A stretch of DNA of 64,000 nt. Origin: Paramecium octaurelia. Its lineage: Eukaryota; Ciliophora; Oligohymenophorea; Peniculida; Parameciidae. Shown one piece after another: positions 1 to 12,180 of this stretch. Within the stretch, counting starts at the first letter, position 1; each line of letters opens with the position of its first letter. A program made the translations under genes and the position numbers. The notes beneath the pieces were generated by a model. The model was not told where the DNA came from. It searched no databases and worked only from the letters and a program-made list of their open reading frames with translations. The stretch covers positions 90,409 to 154,408 of the forward strand of contig CAJJDP010000033.1 of the NCBI GenBank assembly GCA_905182995.1, in the 5' to 3' direction.

Positions 1-3000
1 CTTAGAATACAGTAATTTTATCATTTGTAATGATATTGTCCAATTCTTTTAGAGGTGTTTCCTATTTTTCACATAATGGAGCAAGCTTCTTAGTGAATAT
101 CAATCTTCCTTCCATTTTCATCAATTTCGACATTTTAATATTTTTGCTCAAATGATAGTGATAATATTCTAATATAGTGTTGTTTTATTGTCTTACCATT
201 TAAACCTTTATCCCATCCTAATTCCCTAAAAATACTGATTTTTTTATTGATTGTTAAAGGGTTTTGAAATCTAGCATTAATAGCAATACTGCTAGGGTGT
301 ATTTTAAAATAATCCCAGCAATCCTAAACATTTTTACTGACACCTTTCTCATAATGAACTTAACCAATTCAACATATTAGACTACCAAAACAGTAGAACA
401 TGCAAATATAAAAATCAATTGTTTACTTTAATCTACGAGCCTCAAATTTGAATGAATCTATGTCCTTATTTTAGCAAAGGAATACAATAAGTTCTATTAG
501 TATCTTTTTTTTAAGATATAAGGTAAGAAGGACAAATTATTTGATCTTTAGAACGTGAGTTTTCAGTATTCATTAAGTTCAACAAATTTATCATGCTATA
601 AAACTGCTGATAAAAATGATAGTTGAAAATTCTTTTCATCGTTGCAAATGTTAATAGTGAATGTATAAAACTGCATTAGAACAAGATAGTTCATTAGAAT
701 TAATGCGGGTCTAAATAATATGCTATGTACTATGATAACTACTAATTAGAGTAGAACACTTGAAAAAATTTTAACAGCATAAGCAATAGTATTTAAAAGA
801 CAAATACAAATAGAATCTTAATTTGTGCATTAAATATCAGTGTTTAAACTGAGGTGGACACTACCAAAATTGGTGCATTCATCAAATCCAATAATACTGA
901 AGCATGCGTTGAAACAAGTAAATAACTTTTGATAAATAGCCTTAGCAAGCGCTCAAAGGTGTACTGGTTTACTGAGTAAATTAAATAAGGAGTATTAAAG
1001 GGATGATATAGGTAAACTGGAATGAAAAGAAATAAATAATGCTAGAATCTGTTGAAGAGGAAAATGATGTGCAATGTAAATAAAATCCTTTAAAAATTAC
1101 AACATTTGTTCTATCCAAATTATCAGTAAAAGCAATGAGCATAAGTTGATGAATTGTGTCTCAACACGTAATATATAACTTTTGTAGTAGTATTTACATA
1201 GCCAAGGCTTTTGAAATCATAAATAATATTGGCATGCTATTAGGTCGGTGTAAATATTGAAACCAATTTGTACTTTGAAGTGTGAAGCAGACACTAAATC
1301 TGATTAAAATTCTTTTGCGCTATTTGAATATAACCATTTGAGAATAGCTTCATGATTTCAGTTAGGTATGCCTTATAAACTTAAATGATCTAAAAATTTT
1401 GCCCTAGTAATTCCTATGATGAATTAAACAAAAATAATATCAATTTATGTTTTAAGCAATTTTACGCCACTGATATTATATTCTAGAGTGGTTTACAAGA
1501 GTAAGAAAGGAACAATATTACCACCGTATTGCATAATGAGCAATATGAATTCAAGTTGATGAATTACAATTTCATCTTATTTGATCTGCATAGTTAGCAA
1601 GATTTTGAAATTACCAGATACTCATTCTCATAGTGTCCATTTGGTGCGTCTAATATAACAGCTTGGTAGTAGTAGAAATTAACATACACCAGAATACACC
1701 AATACAATTTAATTCGTAGGTATCCAAAAACATGATTATATAAATAAGAATATTGGTAAATTTAGTGAATGCTAAACTATTAGTCAAAAATTTATTTTAA
1801 TCCAGCAAGAACAAAGTTAAACGTTGTAAACATTATTAAAAGTAATACAAAGTTTTTATTTACGACATAAAGTAAGCTACCCTTCCCCATTCATTTATTA
1901 AATTTGATGCAAGAATGATCTCAATAGCCTTCAAAACCGTGTACAAGCATTACTAATATTTGAATTATCATCACTGCCAAGTACCCACTTTAGGCTATCA
2001 GTTCAGTTCAGAAAATTGTCAAAAACATTCTGAATGCTATAATAAATTTTCGAGATCGCCAGAGTTTCCTTCACAAAATGTTTATGAAAGAGTTGATAAA
2101 AAGTGCCTGGAATGCTTAAAATATGGGAGCATTAATAAATACAGCGATATTCATTTATCATATGTAATGCATCAATAACAATAATTGGATGGATTGCAAG
2201 TAGATGAACACTCAATTCTAGTTCACATTTGAGTACATAATATTTGTTAATAGCGTTTCTCGTAGTCATTCAAGGACAGCTTAAGTATTATATACGATAG
2301 GTGGGAACAATCATACAATCCTCCATTTATCTCAGAATTACAGTTAAATTGTACTGAGTATATTTGCAGATATATATAATGTGCAAGACCATAGTACTTC
2401 TTGATCTAGTGGTACATCTAGAGCGATGTTACCAAATTTTAAATTAATATTTAAGCACTGCCAGGGAATTTTGAACCTGGTTTAAGAATTAAGTAATTCT
2501 CATCTGTTGAATCATACTTACTTATATAGATGTTAGTTATTATCAACATCCAGTAAAAAAGTAAAAATCATCATCTCCAATATAAAAAGAATGTAAAAAT
2601 GTTTCACAAAGGTTTAAAGATAACAAATCAAGCAAGGATATGGATACTATAGATCTGTTATTCAATATTAGCTATTCAAGTTTGAGAAAATTTGAGTGAT
2701 GGCCAGAATTAAGACACCAACTCAAGGAGGGGGCAAAAATGCTTAAAAAAACTAATCTTTGTAATTATCAATACACTGAATGCTGAAGAACAATATTCAG
2801 CTAGACTTAATGTAACAATTTGTTATTTTTAGCAAGTATTCCTTTCATCATCATAGTAATTAAAAATATTCTTATATTTGGCAGGATCTCATAGAAATAG
2901 AAAATAGCGTAAACATAGGATTCAAATTTTAATTCTCAATATGCCACAATAGAACTACAATTAGCAGCCAAGTTGAGGTAAACAGATGTTAGAAATTAAG

Positions 3001-4550
3001 TACTCAAAGGATTATAACAACTTGTAAAATTAGTCTTTTGGAATAGAAAGCACATTATTATGAGATAAGCAAATGTAAAGCAAGATGTTCATTTTAACAT
3101 ATATTAGCATAGCAAGGGGATGAACAATAAAGAAACACCACTTGATTCGCTACAAATCTAATTAAATTAGCAGAAACATATGAGAAACCGATGCCTTAAC
3201 ATGCCTTATGAACATGTTGAAAACACGAAGAACATATTGACTAAGTTTTAGAGAGGCTCAAAAAAAATTGTTCCCTTTGAATATCTGATAAAGAGGCAAC
3301 ACTATTGAAGCAATTATTATTATATAGCTTATCACACTTTTTAATTATGTAGACGTAATCCAGGCATAAATTTTACAATTCGATCAACACTGCAATCCAA
3401 GTTAGTACTTGAAACTTTAATGCACATTATCTGAAATTGTAATGGTTAAGAAATTACAGCTAAACAATCTTCAAAGTCAGAATAAGGTGAAGCAGTACAT
3501 TGATACTAGCTAAGTTAATTACAATTATAACAATAGGTAGGAAAACAGTATGGGCATTTACTGCAAGATAAAATACACTCATCATATTCGTTCTCACAAG
3601 GTTTAGTAACCTTTTGCAACCAATCACATTAAAGGAGGTATTTTTACCTGGAAGGTGCAAGATTGAAAGGAATGGAAATTTAATTTGGGACCTCAAATAA
3701 AAACAAAGTATTTTACACTCCCAACAGAAACCAAAATTAATGGTTCACTCCTAGAAAAGAATTACATTTTTTAAGGTACAAACATTAGTCGAAAATAATT
3801 ATATATGTACTGCCATTTTTAAAGAAGAATCATAATTAGGAAATTCATCTTGAAGATTTGCCAACTGAATTTACAATATCTATTATAAGATGAGTATGAT
3901 AAGTAACGATATTCTGATATTCAAGTTAAATAGCGGATTCATGATCTGCCATATTTAAATGTTTCCTATAAAATCTACTAGCGCATTAGATCTATTCTTA
4001 GATTTAGAGCATTTATTGCATATGCCTAATCTTAAACCCCACTGGTCATAAATATTATATTTATCAATCTAACTTCCTGTATTATTAAGACACAGAACAA
4101 AGGTTGGAGCAGGCAGTATTTAATTCAATGCTATCCAAAATATACTTCCCTATGATGTTCACCTATAATTTATAGTGATAAACAATACAAAAAGTAGTGC
4201 ACTACTACTGGCAGTCCTATGCATAAGTGTTAAGTATGAAGCAGATTTGAGAGCAGTTATTCATTTTAAATAATTTTGTTATGGTTAGCCTTAAGCAACC
4301 AGTTTCAGAGAGAAATACCCAATGATATATATATTACAACCACTGAATCAATCTTGCTTATAATAAAACGGTTTTAGCCTGAGTATTATTTTATGCACAA
4401 AGTAAAAGATAGGGATAAAGAGATCATGTAAGATATCATCTATTAATCAAATTATTATAACAACCTATAGTAATACTTTTCCGGCTGTCGATATGCACTT
4501 TCAAGCAATCCTTTATTAATGTCTGAAGTATTTGATATTACCTCTGATAT
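1..4550. other. gene-poor block of distinct texture
   Basis: No coding region can be supported on either strand under the ciliate code. The block has fewer A/T homopolymer runs and looks slightly richer in G+C than the DNA that follows; the change is visible near 4550, where long A and T runs begin. TGA-free stretches reach about 170 codons (for example 2787-3308, + strand), but chance open frames of that size are expected when only one stop codon exists, and none shows a known domain. It may be intergenic, germline-derived or a very old decayed element. Confidence 0.4.
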
Positions 4551-7500
4551 TAAATTATGGCATTATATATTAATAAAAAAATAAAAAAATTCAATTTGGT
4601 TTCAATTACTTTTTATAAATGTTGTAATAAAGAAGAATTGAGATTAAATTTAGATGTGTTATAGTTTAATATAATGTAATTTAAGCTATCATATGGGAAT
4701 TTATTACAATCATACTCCAATTACCTTGCAATATCAATTTTTGGGTTCCAATTTTTTAATTGTCCAGATATTGATGAACAATCTATAAGTTGCAAATCAA
4801 CTTATGAAGAATGAGATGGTCCAACAAAAGGTTAATTGCCTATCATATATTGAAGATTCAAATAATTATGAAGTTTTAAACTATAAATTAAATTAAATCA
4901 AGAAAAATCATCGAAAGAATAATTATCATGTGGTATTTTTGAGTTTAAAGATAATTGATTAAAATAGTATTATTTTCATAATTATATAGCCCATCAATAA
5001 CATTAAATATGTCATAACATGTTTGGAATGTATGTAGAATCTTAAAATATGGATTTAAAGTCTTATTTGCTAAACACCATTATCTTCAAATAAAGAAGGA
5101 AATATATTTAAATTTTAAAAAAAAGTGAGTTGCATGTAAAACTATTGCTAATATATATTCAATTATTTGCAAATGCTCCAACAAGAACTATACTAGATTT
5201 TTCAAATGATTATTCGTTTATTGATGAAGAAATTTAAGATAAGTATTACTCCTTGATTTATCAAGAAATTTATAGAAGGTTTTGCTAAATGTGTTGAAGA
5301 ATACATCTATGATTTCACAATTAGAAAGTGTATTATTAAGATGCCATCCTATTAAAATTGCCTCCGATCATACATTAATTTGGAATAGTAAGTAATTTGC
5401 ACTCTTTCTGCAATTGACGATTTTAAATTGCACTGAAAATCACAAATTGTGATCTCAAATTCTTAAATGTAGACAATTTATCAAACAAAATAGTCTACTC
5501 TTTAATGCTTATTTTGTGAAGTTTACTATATGTTCTCTATATAATCTTCAGCACTAATTCAAGGTTTTATCATTTTTATCAGCATTTTATTGAGTTACCC
5601 ATTTATTATTAATATTCTAAAAGTCTATTATAAAAAATACAGGTTGCTAGTTTATCTTCATAATTTAAGTTTTTACAACTTTCAATCTTAATTTAAAATT
5701 CTCTTAAGGGAAAAATTTTTAAATTTAAGTATAGGATTTTGTTAATATGGAAGGAAGATAGGACTCAAAAGAATATCTAAAAGTTAATTCAATAACGCTT
5801 AAGAAAAAGTAGGATGGGAATAATTAACTTTGCAAAAATAATTTATCAAAAAAAAAATATATATCATTAATCTCCAATCTAATAAANTATTATTCGTAAT
5901 GCTATAATAAATTATAAAATGTTAATCTAAAAATGATAGAAATAATTAACTGTTTCAGAATTATAAACTATTCTTTCAAGAACTAAAATCGTAAAAAGAA
6001 AACTATTCACCTATTAATATTATATTCTAAATATTTAATATATCAAAAAGATCATCAAATTTAATAGGTAAATGGAAGAAGAACTTATTTTTAAATATCG
6101 GTTCATCAAAAGGTCAGAGCTTTTAAATTAAATATTGAACATTAATTATTTTCCTACTCCAATCCATATGACATAATTCCAGTATTACAATATAAGAAAT
6201 TAAAATTAAAGTCAAGATAGCAGAATAAGTGCAGACGTTAATTGAAATATTGAAATAATATATAGCATTAATATAATTCATCAATCTTAAATGATAATCT
6301 ATATTTAGAATATTCAAAACTCAAATCCATTTTTTCTTTCTTAGTTAAATATTCGCCGTAGGGGATTTTTGCCTTCGCGTCTCACAAGATAGATAAACCA
6401 TTTACGATGTTCATAAAAACCAACCCCAAATGATTTTTAATTCTTTTATAGTCTGGTTTACCTTCCTCTAGCTTCCAATAATAAGACTTAAATATCTTTT
6501 ATGAAGAGTATTTTTAATTCATGCATTTAGTTAATTCTGATGAAATGAATTTTTAGATCGATGATTACAGATACTCTTAATATCTTCTACCATTCCCTTC
6601 TTGACTTTGTTTCTCAAATTTCTAATTTTTAATCAACAATGCCAAGTATTCTTTCCTAGAGTTTCATTTGCCAATTGATATCTCACTCCATGCTTTATTA
6701 CTTTCCTATAAGTTGAATATTTTAAAATAGGGCTGATGTTTCCTCCTATCTTAATGAAAGCATTGATATTTAACAAAATTATTAATTCTTATATCTTTTT
6801 TTTTATTACCTTTAAAATCTGAAATTAACTTTTTCAAAGAAATATTAGAATTTGCTTTCTATTAATTCCTATAACTTTATTAGTTCTAAAATTTTTACTT
6901 TCAAGTATTTTTGAGGTTTACTCCAAATTTTGCTTAAACAATAAATAATCAGTGATTAATAATTTTCCCTTAGCAATTAAAGGAGAAGAAATTTTCATAC
7001 TGCTTGAGTTGCAAATTATAATCATTTATTAAAGTAGTCATGATTTAAGGATTCGGTGCCTTCGCCTAATATTATTATTAATGATTTTTCTTAATTACTA
7101 AATAATGGAGCTGACTTATTAACATTTGTTCTAATTATTATCTATATACATAAGTAATAATAATTATTACTGTTCTGAAACGATCAGAGGAAACGAAACT
7201 CACTTTTAGACGGGTATAATTACCAATTGTTAAAATTATTTCATATAAAAAATAAATATACACAAGGCTTTTACTGAGTAGTATGAAAGTTTTTAGGCCC
7301 ATATTTAATTAATGCAAATTGATTCTAACCTGAACTTAATTTTCTGAAAATTTTCATTTTATTAATCTTTATAAAAAGATTGAATACATCAATTTTAGAT
7401 TTGATCATTTTCATTTTACCTTTTTTAAACTTCCATTACTTTAAAATTTAGAGTTTATAAACTAGCAATATAATTAGGTATATGGTTTTAAAGGAATATG

Positions 7501-7873
7501 AAAAAATTAGATAAATATTTTTTAATATTTTATGAAGTTACAAATAAGATAGAAGAACATATTATTTTACTAAATTAATTGATTAGAATACAACATTAAG
7601 AGTATTATAGTATAATTAAATAAAACTAGTTGGAGTTACAATTTAAGTTAAGGTAAACTTTGTATTAACTTTCGGCTTAATGTGATTCAGCATCTCTCCA
7701 AACAATCTTTATTCTTTTATTATATATATCTGAAGTATTATAACTAGTATAATAAAAAGGATTGCTTAAATTAACTAAAAGTGGTAATAATCCAACAATA
7801 TCCGTTTCAACAAAAATTCGAAAAAAAATAGCATAACAATAGAAATATATGACATTCAATTATATTAATGGTC
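4551..7873. other. A+T-rich DNA, mostly non-coding
   Basis: No intact gene is visible. A gap (N) lies at 5887. On the minus strand around 6530-6790 there are short coding-like fragments: a TGA-free run containing IGGNISPILKYST and, downstream in another frame, a Lys-rich run LRNKVKKGMVEDI. They may be remains of a gene but are too broken to name. The rest is A+T-rich with frequent TGA in all frames. Confidence 0.35.
5887..5887. other. assembly gap (single N)
   Basis: A single N joins two contigs. Unlike the other four gaps in this window, I do not see an obvious duplicated flank here. Confidence 0.95.
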
Positions 7874-9392
7874 TCATAATTATGAAAGTTAGCTCTATAT
7901 ATAATTCTTTTCGCGTGACCCTTTTTCCAATGCAGCCAAATAGAATTACTTAGCCTCTGATTTCTTCCCAAATTTAAATAATGAATCAGCTAAAAATTTA
8001 AAACACATCGATATACCTTTATTTTTTAATCGAGAAGAAGTAATTTATAGATTAAGAGCTTGATCGAAACATAATATTGCATCATTATATTTCTATAAGT
8101 TGTGTAGAGCCAATCCTGAATAATAAATTAATTTACCCTTGTTATTCCATGCTTTACCATATTTTGAATTAATATCAATAGCTTTGTCGTAACATTCTAT
8201 CGCTTCTTAATATTTATTCAATTTTTTTAATGACAATCCTAAATAATGATTTTTAATGATTAACTACCCTTGTTATTCCATGCACAATCAAAATTTGGAT
8301 TAATAGCAATAGCTTTGTCGTAACATACTATTGCTTCTTAATATCTATTCATATTGTCTAATGCCGATCCTAAATAATGATTTTAATGATTAACTACCCT
8401 TATTATTCCATGCTTTATCATATTTTAGATTAATAGCAATAGCTTTATCGTAACATTCAATAGCTTCTTAATATTTATTCATATTGTCTAATGACAATCC
8501 TAAATAATGATTTTAATGATTAACTACCCTTATTATTCCATGCTTTATCATATTTTGGATTAATAGCAATAGCTTTATCGTAACATTCAATAGCTTCTTA
8601 ACATTTATTCAATTTTTTTAATGACAATCCTAAATAATGATTTTTAATGATTAACTACCCTTGTTATTCCATGCACCATCAAAATTTGGATTAATAGCAA
8701 TAGCTTTGTCGTAACATTCTATTGCTTCTTAATATCTATTCATATTGTCTAATGACAATCCTGTTTTCAATAACATTCATATACCTTTATTATAAAATCC
8801 TTCAGATTCTATTATGTTCTATTTTTTTTAATCTATTATATCATCCTGTATTTCTTCGATTTTTATGATATTTTTCTATTCCCAACTCGAACTTTTTTAA
8901 TCGCTTCTTTTCGTTAAATCTGTGACCCTATTCTGAACTGTTCCAAGAATATCATTCAATTATATTATTTGTTTTTCTATTTTAAATACTCTATTGGATA
9001 CATATTTAATTTTCTTTTTCCTTATAGAACAACCTTTTGATTATGTTGATTTATGACTTAAATTCCAAATATTCTTTGTTTTTAAGTTGAAGTGACATCT
9101 TTACTAATTATTTAACATCCTATTCCATTATCTTTAAAATATATTCTAAACAATGTTAAACTTATTTTGAGATTTCTTTTAATTATTTAGTTGATTGATT
9201 GTAAACTTGTATGAATTCATTAATATATTAATTCATTTTAGAGAATCGAACACAATCATTCTAATGATCCGAATGAGTCGTTGTTAAGCACACATTACAA
9301 TATTATGTTGCATTTTAACAATTCTAATTCAAACAAAATCCAATTATATCCTCATTTTCATGAGTAATGTATTTGCATTTGACGATATCCAT
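7874..9392 (-). CDS. B-box-like zinc finger / coiled-coil / TPR protein
   Basis: Read with TAA and TAG as Gln, this gives a 435-residue protein from ATG at 9392 to TGA at 7876-7874. Eight introns of 21-29 nt are inferred: 8977-9001, 8761-8784, 8630-8658, 8500-8527, 8370-8397, 8239-8267, 8116-8136 and 7990-8016. The spliced length is exactly divisible by three. Residues about 6-47 hold a Cys/His cluster (C6, H11, C20, C25, C32, C35, H40, H43, C47) resembling a B-box-type zinc finger. A Gln/Lys-rich, probably coiled-coil segment follows to about 195, then six tetratricopeptide (TPR) units of 33-34 residues of the type YQEAIxCYDKAIxINPNFD. TPRs usually mediate protein-protein contacts; the partner is unknown. 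It is a clear paralogue of the gene at 21271-23790. Structure is secure; cellular role is inferred only from the domains. Confidence 0.85.
8116..8784 (-). repeat. TPR exon-intron tandem units (5 full units)
   Basis: Five exons of exactly 102 bp (8137-8238, 8268-8369, 8398-8499, 8528-8629, 8659-8760) encode one 34-residue TPR each. They are separated by introns of 21-29 nt, always in phase 1, between the Lys and Gly codons of the NNK-G junction. Introns differ slightly in length (28 or 29 nt inside the array) while exon length is constant, so the duplicating unit was exon plus intron. Confidence 0.85.
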
Positions 9393-10020
9393 TTATCTAA
9401 AATAATTAAAATAATAATGATAATCTAATAAATATCTTAAACTTATATATCATATCATATATTTCTAATAGAAATCCCAATCATTCTCTAGCCTATTAAT
9501 TCAGCAAAAATATTACATAAGTCTACTATTATAAACGAAATTATTCAATAATGCTATTTTATTCTACAATCAACACTAATCAATTTATTTTTTATATTAT
9601 CCATTTACTTAATTACTTTATCTTTCTCTACAATTAATTTATCTAATCAGGAACATTAAGCTGTAAATTTACTCTTATGATTTAACTTATTCTTCTATAT
9701 ATCCATTATTTGTCCTATTCGAAAATCAAAAAAGAGTGTATTTAAGTTTGATCTATAAATCTAATAACAAAAAGTATTCAAAATTACTGCAAAGTTTCAT
9801 ACTCATATCATTCAAAGTTTCAACAATTTAAAAATTTTGAGTATGTAAAATTCGTAATTCTCACTTTGAATAAATAAATCCTCAAATCTCACTACAACAT
9901 CTATCAAGTGTGATAAGAGATAAGGGTATAATGATACTGCGTAGCTTCTTTACCTTTTCTATAATTTGTAAATCTTAGATATTGCCAAACATAGAGGAAA
10001 ATTTCATTTGAACTTCTGGG

Positions 10021-10041
10021 TTGGGGTTCGTAAATCCCCAA
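10021..10041. other. hairpin TTGGGG-loop-CCCCAA
   Basis: A perfect 6-bp inverted repeat (TTGGGG at 10021-10026, CCCCAA at 10036-10041) closes a 9-nt loop beginning TTCG. Just before it is TGGG, so the strand reads GGGTTGGGGTT, which resembles the mixed G4T2/G3T3 telomeric repeat of Paramecium. It superficially resembles a tRNA T-arm, but the loop is two bases too long and no acceptor or anticodon stem is visible. Confidence 0.35.
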
Positions 10042-10124
10042 TAAACTAGATAGATATCACTTCTCTATTTTATATCTCTCGTTTATACTAATTAAGGTTG
10101 GGATTGAGGCAAAATGTGCACAAA

Positions 10125-10156
10125 GTTGCGTCGGGTGAAAACCCGATTTTCGCGAC
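10125..10156. other. G+C-rich stem-loop with GAAA tetraloop
   Basis: Outer stem GTTGCG (10125-10130) pairs with CGCGAC (10151-10156) with one G-T wobble. Inner stem TCGGGT (10131-10136) pairs with ACCCGA (10141-10146) across a GAAA loop; TTTT is bulged on the 3' side. Such a compact G+C-rich helix is unusual in this A+T-rich intergenic DNA and could be part of a structured RNA. No snoRNA boxes, Pol III signals or tRNA features are evident, so function is open. Confidence 0.35.
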
Positions 10157-11452
10157 AAAGTTCGTTAGTCTTAATCGAATCATTGAGAAAAGATAATGAT
10201 AAAGTAGTTTATATGAAAAAACCAAAATTATAGTTCAAAGGAAAAATTGGCTTCGCTTGAAGTGAAATCTAAAAATTAATAAAAGGTAGAATTTTAAAGG
10301 ACAAAATTAGATTAATAAAAATTAATTGGAAAATGCTGAAAAAAATTTGCTTGAAATGAAAAAAATTGACATAGACTTAATTATATCAAAGGATAAGAAC
10401 TACATAAATAATATAATATTTTATCAAATATTATTTATCATTTTAGGTAAGGCTTAATTAAGTTAACGTTTTTAATATTGTAATGAAAAATTAAAATTAT
10501 TAAGAGAATGCTATGTGGGTTTAATTATTGTTATAAATTTCATTATTATTAATCTTGTCCTAAGATAAAAAATAAGACTACAAACACAAGCATTAGAGGT
10601 CATAATATTACAACCATTAGGGGTTTATTTTTATATGAAATTAATCTTAATTAATTTTCTACACTTGTTTATTAAATTATAATAATAATGTTTAACATAA
10701 TAGAGCATTAATATGAAGTGTTTTATTTGATTCAATTATGATGATATATAGCTGCTTTATTATTTCTTCATGGTACATAATTAAATATTCAAGTTAAGTA
10801 ACTTTATTGATTTTATTTGTTATGCGCATACAAATTAACCTATGTATACTTACTATGATCTGATGAGATATCAATATAAAGTATTTGTAAGTTTAAACCT
10901 TAACATTCTCTCATTTAATCAAATTATATTAGCAGAAGATCCAGATGATGTCTCTTTTTTCATGTTTTAGGTAAAAATTGATCAAATGTTGAATAAATAT
11001 TCAATTAAGTTAACTCTATAATAGCCTCGTCAATAAGATTGTATTATTAAAAATATAAATAACTAGAGTATGACTAAGTACGGCTAGTACATGATTTTAA
11101 ACTATTCTCATTATTTTAATTTTAAATTAGGAATTATGAAATAATTATTTTCAACTCCAAAATTTAGTATTGGATTGTCCTTGATTATAAAGCACCAACT
11201 TTGAACTCCTTTCCATCAATTCAAATTGTGGAAAAGATTTCTAATAGACTGCATATTTTATCGCCTTTTAAATCACTCCTAAAAATAATAGCTTATTACG
11301 CTAGTCTTAAAACTAAGAATATTATAAAGATGCTTTCTTCTCATATAGGAATTGGAAAAATAAAGAGAATTAATCAAATAAATATCAAGATTGAGGGTTA
11401 GAATATTTAATATTATTTCAATGCACCTTCTATCTTTACATATGATGATATT

Positions 11453-12180
11453 TCACTCGGTTTTTTAAACTTTTTAGCATACATCTGAATATTTGAGAGA
11501 TATATTACCTATGTATTTTTTAATCCAATACTCATTTGGACGTAAATTTTAAGCCATCTCAAAAAATATTTAGGCTCCTTCGTATTAATTCTGATCCTTT
11601 AAAAACCAACCTATCAATAAGAAAAGTCGAACCTTTTGCTAATAATGAGTCAATATGATTTGGATTGATTATTCAATTACTTTCTTAGCTTCCTCAAGCA
11701 TTTTAAATTATCTTAAACTTATCGATTTAAGTTTTCTCTTATTGAGTTACCTTAGAATTAAAAATAATTAGTACCTTTTGTGGATTATAAATAACAATGA
11801 TTTGGATTTATTTCTAACCCTTCATCCACTAAAATGATTGCATCACTAAATTAATCAAGCAACCCTACACTATGAGCTAATATTAATATAATAGTCATAC
11901 CTTTGCAATGTAATGAAAGATAATGATTTGGATCTAGTTGCAAAACCTAAACCGCCAAATAATTGCTTCATTATATTACTCAAGTAACCTTAAACTGTCA
12001 GCCAAATAAAAATTATAATCATATCTTTACACCATAATGAATCGCAATGTTTTGGATTTATTTGGAATGCTATATCTGACAAATGATTGCTTCATTATAT
12101 TACTCAAGTATCTAAATTATATATTTTATAAACATCTGATTCAGTTAGATCAAACTATTTATAAGGTGAATTTACGATTC
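11453..12180 (-). pseudogene. decayed TPR protein, C-terminal part
   Basis: At least three degraded TPR units are readable on the minus strand, but frameshifts separate them. Examples are YNEAII, then out of frame QLDPNHYLSLHCK; VGLLDQFSDAIILVDEGLEI NPNH; and QYEGAQIFFEMAQNLRPNEYW, which leads through a likely 24-nt intron to a TGA at 11455-11453. Intron-like GT...AG segments sit at the same K-G junctions as in the intact TPR genes. The N-terminal zinc finger is not visible. It is closest in layout to the gene at 7874-9392 and is probably a dead paralogue. Confidence 0.6.

Larger units (their letters stand above)
9393..11452. other. intergenic region upstream of the TPR gene
   Basis: No supported gene. 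A Lys/Gln-rich minus-strand stretch near 9600-9720 looks like degraded coiled-coil coding sequence. A + strand TGA-free run of more than 100 codons covers about 11100-11401 (contains SFPSIQIVEKISNRLH) but has no recognisable domain. Two G+C-rich hairpins at 10021-10041 and 10125-10156 stand out and are listed separately. Confidence 0.35.

Noticed and set aside
1915-2232. 105-codon frame starting MISIAFKTVYKHYQYL
   Set aside because: Too short to exceed chance under the ciliate code and without any recognised motif.
2787-3308. 173-codon TGA-free frame on the + strand
   Set aside because: With one stop codon in A+T-rich DNA, several frames this long are expected by chance in 4.5 kb, and no start, intron or domain supports it.
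10021-10041. tRNA T-arm
   Set aside because: The loop has nine rather than seven bases and no acceptor, D or anticodon stem can be folded around it.
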